Source of the DNA: JANMAT01 sp031359995
GTDB lineage: Bacteria > Actinomycetota > Acidimicrobiia > Acidimicrobiales > Ilumatobacteraceae
DNA length: 23,814 bases
Assembly: GCA_031359995.1 (NCBI GenBank)
Contig: JANMAT010000142.1
Span: forward strand, 1-23,814
Reading direction: 5' to 3'
Positions 14,658-20,059 of the stretch are shown here, piece after piece. The number at the start of each line of letters is the position of its first letter. Positions within the stretch are counted from its first letter, which is position 1. A program made the translations under genes and the position numbers. Under the pieces are notes generated by a model. The model was not told the DNA's origin. It saw only the letters and a program-made list of their open reading frames with translations, and searched no databases.

Positions 14658-15050
14658 TCAGCCGGTGCCTGGGTGGCGGTGGGCGGCGATCCACGGGTCC
14701 CAGAGGTCGTGGACGGCGGCGGGGAGCCAGAGCGTGTCCAAGACGGCGAGCAGCGTGGGGAGGTGGAGGTACTCGTCAACGTCGCTCGTGGTGCCCTCGC
14801 GCAGGACCGTCTGGTAGAGCAGGCGTCTCTCGGCTGGATCGGCCAGATCGAACCGGTTGTGCCGGTCGGTCCAGTACAGCCGGAGCGGGAGCTCGACGAT
14901 CCCGTCAGCTGGGCCGCGCCAGGCGACACCGGCACGGGCTGGCACGGCACTGCCGCTCGTCCACGGCTCGCCGGCCCAGGGGTGCCCGCCAGGTCGTTCA
15001 CCGGTCGCACGGTACCGGGCGACTGCAGACCTGTCATCCGACGGTGACGA
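14658..15050 (-). pseudogene. C-terminal part of a helix-turn-helix-type regulator, N-terminus missing
   Basis: The frame encodes GIVELPLRLYWTDRHNRFDL, then ADPAERRLLYQTVLREGTTS, then a leucine-rich stretch and LPAAVHDLWDPWIAAHR before the stop at 14658. This resembles the C-terminal module that in actinobacteria follows an XRE DNA-binding domain ('F-DL-D...Y-VLREGT-D...LP-AVR-AW-P'). No start codon with ribosome site and no HTH is in frame upstream; the sequence degenerates above about 15050, 35 bases before the stop of the helicase gene. The HTH-like fragment at 12407-12625 could be a separated piece of a similar gene. The family recall is from memory and moderate. Confidence 0.5.
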
Positions 15051-15084
15051 CCGTGCCGCGCTGAGCAGTCGTCGTTGCCGTCTT

Positions 15085-16920
15085 CTACTTCGGCGTAGGT
15101 CGGAACGCACCCGAGGTGGTGTCGGCAGCCTCGAGGCCGAGGGTCTTGTAGGTGGTGAGGCGTTTGGTGTGCATCTTGCGGAAGACGGGGCCGGGGTCGA
15201 GGTAGTCGTGGACTTCGATGTCGGTCTTGGTGTCGGTGGCTCGTAGGACTCGGCCGATGTATTGCACGACGCGCCCGCGGAACGAGAGTGGGAAGGCGAG
15301 GAAGAGCGTGTCGAGGGTGGGGCAGTCGAAGCCTTCACCGAGGAACGATCCGGTGGCCAGGAGCAGTTGGCCGCGGGCGGTTGGTTCGTCGAGTTGGGTG
15401 AGCACGGCGGCGCGTGCCTTCTTGCCCATGCCGCCTTTGAGCACGAGCGGCCGGCCGCCGGCGACCTCGAGTCGGGCGGCGATGAGGTCGAGGTGTTCGG
15501 TCCATTGGGTCAGCACGAGCACGTTGCGGCCGCGTCGGACGGCGTCATGGATGTCGGCACAGATCTGGGTGGTTCGGGCGTCGTTGGTGACGAGGGAGCG
15601 GAAGGCGTCCTGGATGGCGAGGACCTCACCGGTGCCAGCCGTCGCAGTGGTCTCATGTACGTGGAGGTGGCGGATGAGCGAGGCGGCGGGGGTGTCGGCG
15701 AGGGCGATCTCGTGACGGACGGGTCCGCATTGCATGGTGATGATCGCTTCGAGTCCGTCGCGCCGGTATGGGGTGGCGGTGAGTCCGAGCCACGCCCGTA
15801 CGGGCGCGTCACGAACGGCGAGTTCGAACGAGCGGGCCGGGAGGTGGTGGCATTCGTCGACGATGACGAGCCCGTAGTTGGCGAGGAGCGGACCGATGTC
15901 GCTGCGGCGAGCGACGGCCTGGAGGGTGGCGATGTCGACGATCCCGCTCGCTTTCGTCGTGGCGGCGAGCCGGCCGACCTGTCGGCGTCGGAGCCCGAGG
16001 TGTTCCATGAGTCGGGCGCGCCACTGCTCCACCAGCGCGGTCCGATCGACCAGGATGAGGGTGGGGACGGCGCGTGTTGCGATCACCGAGCAGGCGATCA
16101 CGGTCTTGCCGGCACCGGTCGGGGCGACGAGCACCGCGTGGTCGTGCGCAACGGCGGCATCAGCGGCTCGTTGTTGGACGGGGCTGAGTGTCGCGGTGAA
16201 CGTGTACGGCACGGCGGTCGCGGTCTGGCGCTGGTCGTCGATCTCGAGGGTGCTGCCGGCGTCGGCGACGACGGTGCGGGCGGCGTCGGTGAGCCCGCGT
16301 GGGAGCCGCACGACGTCGAGCTCTTCGAGGTAGCAGCGGATCAGTCGTGGGGTGGCGTGGGTCGACAGGCGGAGCCGTTCGCGCTCGTAGAACTCCGGGT
16401 TGTGGAGCGCGGCGAGATGCTTCAAGCGGGCGATCAACCAGGCGGGGAGTCCGATGTGTTCGATGGCCAGCATCCCACCGAGCGATGCGCGCACGACCGC
16501 TGGTGCGGGGTGCCGGTCGCGTTGCTCTTCCCATGACATCGCCTCGGCCCCGACGGCGAGCGGACGGACCCCGTCGGCCAGTGCTTCGAGCGCGGCGGGG
16601 CTCGCCCGTGACACAGACGACAGGAACGCCCACTGATCCTCATAGGGCTGCAGCGTCGAGGGGTCGACGAACACCGTGGTGCCACCCCGCCGTGAGCGAC
16701 CGTGCAATGGGAGGGCGATGAGGTTCCCGAACGACCCTGACGGCATGGTGTCCTGCGACGGGAACAACCGGTCGTAGCTCGACAGGTCGATCTCGACCCG
16801 TGAGGCCATCGCCCGACGGAGCATCGCCGCGCCGACCTTGCGGGCCGACGCTGCTGGCACCGGCCCGGCGAAGAACACCCACACATGGCCACCGTCACCC
16901 GACCGTGACCGTTCCAGCAC
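15085..16920 (-). CDS. TOTE-type primase C-terminus fused to DEAD/DEAH helicase (second piece of a broken gene)
   Basis: This 611-codon frame begins inside the archaeo-eukaryotic primase (AEP) domain with LERSRSGDGGHVWVFF, the 'S-x-H' catalytic strand, then RLFPSQDTMPSGSFGNLIAL, typical of TOTE-conflict-system primases. A superfamily 2 helicase follows: Walker A APTGAGKT at 266-273, DECHHLP at 355-361, TATPYR at 381-386 and motif VI QYIGRVLRATD. TOTE proteins combine primase and helicase and are thought to act in genome conflicts with mobile DNA; the mechanism is not settled. The upstream frame (16895-17434) holds the front half of the primase, and a frameshift near 16925 separates them. If GTG 16920 is used as a start, the helicase could still be made without a working primase. 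Confidence 0.88.
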   Translation of the reverse strand: MLERSRSGDGGHVWVFFAGPVPAASARKVGAAMLRRAMASRVEIDLSSYDRLFPSQDTMPSGSFGNLIALPLHGRSRRGGTTVFVDPSTLQPYEDQWAFLSSVSRASPAALEALADGVRPLAVGAEAMSWEEQRDRHPAPAVVRASLGGMLAIEHIGLPAWLIARLKHLAALHNPEFYERERLRLSTHATPRLIRCYLEELDVVRLPRGLTDAARTVVADAGSTLEIDDQRQTATAVPYTFTATLSPVQQRAADAAVAHDHAVLVAPTGAGKTVIACSVIATRAVPTLILVDRTALVEQWRARLMEHLGLRRRQVGRLAATTKASGIVDIATLQAVARRSDIGPLLANYGLVIVDECHHLPARSFELAVRDAPVRAWLGLTATPYRRDGLEAIITMQCGPVRHEIALADTPAASLIRHLHVHETTATAGTGEVLAIQDAFRSLVTNDARTTQICADIHDAVRRGRNVLVLTQWTEHLDLIAARLEVAGGRPLVLKGGMGKKARAAVLTQLDEPTARGQLLLATGSFLGEGFDCPTLDTLFLAFPLSFRGRVVQYIGRVLRATDTKTDIEVHDYLDPGPVFRKMHTKRLTTYKTLGLEAADTTSGAFRPTPK

Positions 16921-17434
16921 CGCCGGCAGTCCGGCACGCGTCCAGATAGGCGAGGGCGTCCAACGCCCACGTGCCGCCGTCGAAGTCGCACGCCAGGAGA
17001 TGGCAGCGGTCGTTGCGCAGCAACGGATACAGGCCGGCGGTCAGGGTGCCGGACAGGTGGGCCTCGACGACGTCGTCGGTCAGCGGTCCGTACTCGCGGT
17101 CGGGCCGTCGCGAGTTCACCCACCCGCCCACGACCGCCGGTGACCATCCCGACTTCCCGGACCGGTCGTTCTGCCAGCGCAACGCGTACACGTCATCGCG
17201 GCCCGCGAACAACGACCGGAACAACGCCACCTTCCCCGCCGGAGACGACGTGCGGTCCACCCGCGCCCGCAGGGCGGCCTCGGGCACGAACAACGTCGGC
17301 TCCCACGCCGGCGCGCTCTCTTCCCGGTCGCGGTCGAGACCCAGCAGCCCGCGAAGGCGGGCGTTCTCGGCCCGCAGGGCCTGCAGCTCGTCGAGCGCGG
17401 CCGCGAGCCGGTCCGGCAGGTCAGCGCCGTTCAC
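16895..17434 (-). CDS. TOTE-type archaeo-eukaryotic primase, N-terminal piece
   Basis: About 180 residues start with a coiled-coil (LAAALDELQALRAENARLRG). The AEP N-terminal module follows: VALFRSLFAGRDDVYALRWQ, then GKSGWSPAVVGGWV, then LYPLLRNDRCHLLACDFDGG, whose D-F-D pair is the first metal-binding motif. The frame then runs into a premature stop after CRTAG. Ordinary relatives, as I recall them, carry a Cys-rich stretch ahead of the 'PLTDDVV' helix; here it reads NSRRPDREYGPLTDDVV with no cysteine. GTG 17434 is preferred as start because it overlaps the upstream stop (GTGA at 17431-17434); ATG 17452 is an alternative. It is coupled to the 108-residue gene. Confidence 0.85.
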   Translation of the reverse strand: MNGADLPDRLAAALDELQALRAENARLRGLLGLDRDREESAPAWEPTLFVPEAALRARVDRTSSPAGKVALFRSLFAGRDDVYALRWQNDRSGKSGWSPAVVGGWVNSRRPDREYGPLTDDVVEAHLSGTLTAGLYPLLRNDRCHLLACDFDGGTWALDALAYLDACRTAGGAGTVTVG

Positions 17435-17757
17435 GCCGCCGGCGCCCACCATCGCCGATACGCCGCCACCAGGCGGCCCGTGTCCGCCGGGACGTCAGCG
17501 ATGAAGACCAGGTCGAGCAGATCGAGCTTGGCCGTGTGGCCGTCCGCCACCACAACGGCACGCAAGCCGCGGCGCACGTCGCTGTCGAACGCGACCTCAC
17601 GGACCGCCACCGCACGTCCGACCAACGACGTGGCGAGTGGGAAGGCGACCTCGGTGAACGCGGTCTCGAACGCCGTCAGCTGCTCGTCGTCGTTGTAGGC
17701 GTCCACGAGCACCGGCTCGATCAGATCGTCCAACTCGGAGGCCGTCCACGCGCCCAC
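17431..17757 (-). CDS. 108-residue protein of unknown function, coupled to the primase-helicase
   Basis: The small acidic protein reads GAWTASELDDLIEPVLVDAY, then NDDEQLTAFETAFTEVAFPL, then a beta-rich middle (LVGRAVAVREVAFD, VVVADGHTAKLDLLDLVF) and the end LVAAYRRWWAPAA. The pattern resembles short actinobacterial proteins with 'S-E-x-DDLIEPVLVDAYN-DEQ-TAF' that lack an assigned role. It starts at GTG 17757 without a ribosome site, seven bases after a TACGGT box. The stop overlaps the primase start by four bases, so the two are an operon. It may be an accessory or regulator of the primase-helicase; that is inference from coupling only. Confidence 0.75.
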   Translation of the reverse strand: MGAWTASELDDLIEPVLVDAYNDDEQLTAFETAFTEVAFPLATSLVGRAVAVREVAFDSDVRRGLRAVVVADGHTAKLDLLDLVFIADVPADTGRLVAAYRRWWAPAA

Positions 17758-17770
17758 AACCTCAACCGTA
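17758..17770 (-). promoter_or_regulatory. Leaderless promoter of the TOTE operon
   Basis: On the minus strand TACGGT (17770-17765) is followed by seven bases and then the GTG start at 17757. A weak TGATCG at 17788-17793 lies 17 bases further upstream and could serve as -35. This gives the operon its own promoter, separate from the integrase gene. Confidence 0.5.
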
Positions 17771-17833
17771 CCGGCGGACGAAAGAGACGATCACACCGCG
17801 GGTTCTCGCGCCTGTTCTCTGTCGGTGCGAACC

Positions 17834-18883
17834 TCAGCCGACAGGCGCCACCGCCACGCCGGACGTCGAGCCCAGGACCGCTTCGAGGTGGTTAGCGGCG
17901 TCGCGGTCCCGGGCGGGGACCCACGCCCAGTAGATGTCGAGTGTGGTCGAGGTGCGGGCGTGCCCGAGGCGATTGGCGACGGTGCGTACGTCGATGCCAG
18001 CGGTGAGGAGTTCGGTGGGGACGAAGTGGCGCAGGTCGTGGATGCCAACGTCCCGGCAGCCGACCTTCGGCCTCAGCCGCTCCCAGCGGCGTGTGATCAG
18101 CTCGGGCCGCCAAGGCTGCCGGGGATCGGCGCTGGTGCTGAACACCAGGCCCTCGCGATCAACCAGATGGCCGCCGGCCGCCAGCTCGTCGCGACGGCGG
18201 GTCAGGATGTGCACGGCGCGTGGGGTCAGGGACACCAGCCGGGCGCGGTCAGTTTTGGTGGTCCTGATGACGACGCCCTCGGTCCGCGTGGCGCACACGG
18301 ACCGTTCGATCCGGGCTGTCGCGTTGTCGAGGTCGATGTCGCACCACCGTAGGGCGCATACCTCGCCGCGGCGGGCGCCGGTGGCGACGGCAACCTCGAG
18401 CCAGCAGGCAAGCAGCGGGTCCGACTCGTGAGCGGCTGCCAGGACGCGTCGCACGCGGTCGATGTCGGGCGGGGTGATCGAGACGCGAGGTACGGCCGGC
18501 CGGGTGGCGGACGAGACCGGGTTGCGGGCCAGCCAACCCCACCGGACCGCTTGGGCGACAGCGCGGTGCAGTACGACGTGCGCGCACCGCACCCGCGAGG
18601 GCCCGATCCCTTGGCTGGCCATCCGCACATAGAGCCCGTCGCAGTCGCGGGCGGTGAGCTTGGCCAACGGCAATGCGCCGAGCTCGGGGGCGAGGTGCCG
18701 GCGGATGATGCTCGTCCAGTCCTCCCGGGTCGTCGGCGCGAGGGTCGCGGTGGTCATGAACTGGGCGAGGAGCTCGGCGACGGTGACCCTGCTTCCGAGG
18801 TGGAGGCCGGCGCCGGCTTCGACGACGAGTCGTTGGAGGTCTTCGGTGGCCTGGGCGCGGGTGCCGCGGACGGTGCGGGACAT
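17834..18883 (-). CDS. Tyrosine recombinase (phage-type integrase), N-terminus frameshifted off
   Basis: The 349-residue frame holds the core-binding domain (TVAELLAQFMTTATLAPTTR) and a complete catalytic domain: Arg171 in TGARRGE, Lys210 in the beta-hairpin RTTKTDRARL, His282 and Arg285 in HDLRH, His308 in LGHA and the nucleophile Tyr318 in TLDIYWAW. It integrates and excises the surrounding element. The natural N-terminus (MTKPRTGTLTERAPGIWRLQ, an arm-binding type start at ATG 18987) is in another frame. A single missing base near 18896-18906 breaks the link DPVT/GEVRRMSRTVRG. ATG 18883 would give a protein lacking the arm-binding part, so activity is doubtful. Confidence 0.9.
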   Translation of the reverse strand: MSRTVRGTRAQATEDLQRLVVEAGAGLHLGSRVTVAELLAQFMTTATLAPTTREDWTSIIRRHLAPELGALPLAKLTARDCDGLYVRMASQGIGPSRVRCAHVVLHRAVAQAVRWGWLARNPVSSATRPAVPRVSITPPDIDRVRRVLAAAHESDPLLACWLEVAVATGARRGEVCALRWCDIDLDNATARIERSVCATRTEGVVIRTTKTDRARLVSLTPRAVHILTRRRDELAAGGHLVDREGLVFSTSADPRQPWRPELITRRWERLRPKVGCRDVGIHDLRHFVPTELLTAGIDVRTVANRLGHARTSTTLDIYWAWVPARDRDAANHLEAVLGSTSGVAVAPVG

Positions 18884-18987
18884 CCGTCGGACCTCGCCGG
18901 TGTCACGGGATCAGGGTCGGCGGTCACCTGGAGACGCCAGATGCCGGGGGCTCGTTCGGTCAAGGTTCCTGTGCGTGGCTTCGTCAT
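18884..18987 (-). pseudogene. Out-of-frame N-terminus of the integrase
   Basis: ATG 18987, behind a GGTGGATCG ribosome-like site, starts the typical integrase opening GTLTERAPGIWRLQVTAD. The frame remains open to 18754 but after VT becomes serine/proline-rich noise. A -1 shift at about 18900 restores ...VT-GEVRRMSRTVRGT. It therefore belongs to the integrase gene. Confidence 0.75.
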
Positions 18988-19187
18988 CAGGCACGATCCA
19001 CCACCGAGCTGAGGGAATCGCACCCCAATCGCACCAGCGACTCAGGGTCAATGGGGCTGCGGCACAGGCAGTTCGACGCCGCCGACGGCCAGATCGCCGA
19101 CGAGAATCGCACCGAATTGCACCCGCCGAGGTGCTGTCGAACGGTGGCCACAGCCACGGTCAGGCCCATGACCAGGTCAAACATCGA

Positions 19188-19229
19188 GAGCGGGTGACGA
19201 GAATCGAACTCGCGTCCTCAGCTTGGGAA
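19188..19229 (-). other. tRNA-Gly(CCC) 3'-half remnant, attachment-site core (right)
   Basis: On the minus strand this reads anticodon loop TTCCCAA, then GCTGA, a T-arm GCGAG-TTCGATT-CTCGT that still pairs, and the acceptor strand CACCCGC followed by TC. The 5' half of the tRNA is absent to its right. It is the partner of the core at 12177-12218 and lies 200 bases from the integrase start. Confidence 0.7.
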
Positions 19230-19373
19230 AAGACGACAGAGCTGATCCGGTCGTGTCCCGCCGTGACCGTCCCTGACCTGCTTAGGGCACCGGTGGCCTG
19301 CGCTCGGTCTCCTCTCCGGTTGGTCCCTGTGAGACACGGATGGACGGGGTTATAGGCACGTTGTAGGCACGGC
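19188..19373 (+). repeat. Long direct repeat R2 (right end of element)
   Basis: R2 is the same arrangement as R1: tRNA-like core, ~120-base body, then the TAGGCACG pair at 19350-19373. Because the body lies outside the element on this side, it probably belongs to the end of a neighbouring, older element. Confidence 0.75.
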
Positions 19374-19565
19374 GTCCGAGGGTCCGTCTCGGACTGTCGG
19401 GACGGCCAGGCGGGCGCGTGTTTCCGGTCTCGTCGCGTGTGGAAGCGCTCGGTCGGCTCCGGTTCGTGTCGGATACCAGCGTCGTGTGATGGCCGGTCAC
19501 GGCGTACCCTCGCGGCGTTCCGTCTCGATGCTGGCGCGCCATAAACGGAAGGTCTCGAGCATCTC
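19374..19565. other. Spacer between repeats R2 and R3
   Basis: No coding sequence or motif is recognised. It may be what is left of a second element that once lay between R2 and R3. Confidence 0.4.
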
Positions 19566-19707
19566 GGCTTGGGAAAAGACGACCAGGCCGATGCGGTCGT
19601 GTCCAGCGATGTCCGTCGCTGACCTGCTCAGGGCACCGATGACTGGTACTCGACCTCCTTGTTGAATGGTCAGCGTGGGACAGGGATGGACCCGGTCATA
19701 GGCACGC
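19566..19707 (+). repeat. Degenerate third copy R3
   Basis: R3 starts with GGCTTGGGAAAAGACGA, identical to R2 over that stretch. It continues with GCGGTCGTGTCC and CTGACCTGCTCAGGGCACCG, close to R2, and ends with a single TAGGCACG at 19699-19706. The T-arm and acceptor part of the tRNA-like core is missing. It shows that the repeat unit has been duplicated at least three times at this locus. Confidence 0.65.
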
Positions 19708-19959
19708 TTTCGAACGATGGTTGTCAGCCGCCAGGTTGAGGCTGCCGTGCTCGATTGTTCGGTCGCAACCGGCCGACCCGGTAGGCAAGGGCACGGCGTC
19801 TATGAACCCGAGGAGGTCGGTCGCCGATGGGGCACCGCCGGCGCCTCGGTCGGCGGGCAGGATCAAACCGAGGCGACCGAAGAACCGCTCGGTGAAGCGG
19901 ACCTCGCGATCAGCCGCCGGCTCGGGTGCCGGGCGCATGGGTGGAAACGTGTCGCGCAT
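19696..19959 (-). pseudogene. N-terminal fragment of an unidentified gene
   Basis: From ATG 19959 the frame reads MRDTFPPMRPAPEPAADREV, then RFTERFFGRLGLILPADRGA, then GAPSATDLLGFIDAVPLP, which looks like genuine protein. After about residue 60 the sequence becomes unconvincing and the stop at 19696 falls inside repeat R3. The downstream part of the gene was probably replaced when R3 arrived. No family is recognised. It is divergent from the ATPase-cyclase gene and shares its upstream region. Confidence 0.45.
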
Positions 19960-19987
19960 GGCGAGCGCGTTCGAGCCAAGCGTGACA

Positions 19988-20017
19988 GCGCTCTGGTCAC
20001 GTGCGCTCTGGTCACGT
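19988..20017 (+). repeat. Exact 15-bp tandem repeat, candidate operator
   Basis: GCGCTCTGGTCACGT occurs twice back to back (19988-20002 and 20003-20017), each copy contributing a palindromic CACGTG (19998-20003 and 20013-20018). It lies immediately upstream of a -10 box for the ATPase-cyclase gene and so covers the -35 region. Confidence 0.65.
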
Positions 20018-20020
20018 GGC

Positions 20021-20026
20021 TACCAT
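20021..20026 (+). promoter_or_regulatory. Candidate -10 box of the ATPase-cyclase gene
   Basis: TACCAT fits the TANNNT consensus and lies 34 bases before the ATG at 20060, leaving a leader that includes the GAAGGGG ribosome site. No consensus -35 is present; the tandem repeat occupies that position, suggesting control by a bound protein. Confidence 0.5.
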
Positions 20027-20059
20027 TCTCTGTGCCGCCGGCACACAAGAAGGGGATCG

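Larger units (their letters stand above)
12177..19229. mobile_element. Integrative element at tRNA-Gly(CCC) remnant, carrying TOTE primase-helicase
   Basis: About 7 kb lie between two direct copies of a tRNA-Gly 3' half. A tyrosine integrase gene sits just inside the right copy, facing inward, which is the standard arrangement for tRNA-targeted integrative elements. All cargo is on the minus strand: integrase, a 108-residue protein, TOTE-type primase-helicase, regulator fragments and an AlbA_2/ATPase protein. There are no structural phage or conjugation genes, so it is a small island or satellite. Frameshifts in the integrase and the primase suggest decay. The 5' part of the tRNA is not present at either end. 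Confidence 0.65.

Noticed and set aside
15262..16536. Plus-strand ORF of 424 codons opposite the helicase
   Set aside because: It is Gly/Glu/Val/Asp-rich antisense of a well-supported helicase; no ribosome site or motif.
19721..20059. N-terminal extension of the ATPase-cyclase (open frame from 19721)
   Set aside because: The extension is antisense to another coding-like fragment and contains the tandem operator and -10 box; ATG 20060 has the ribosome site.
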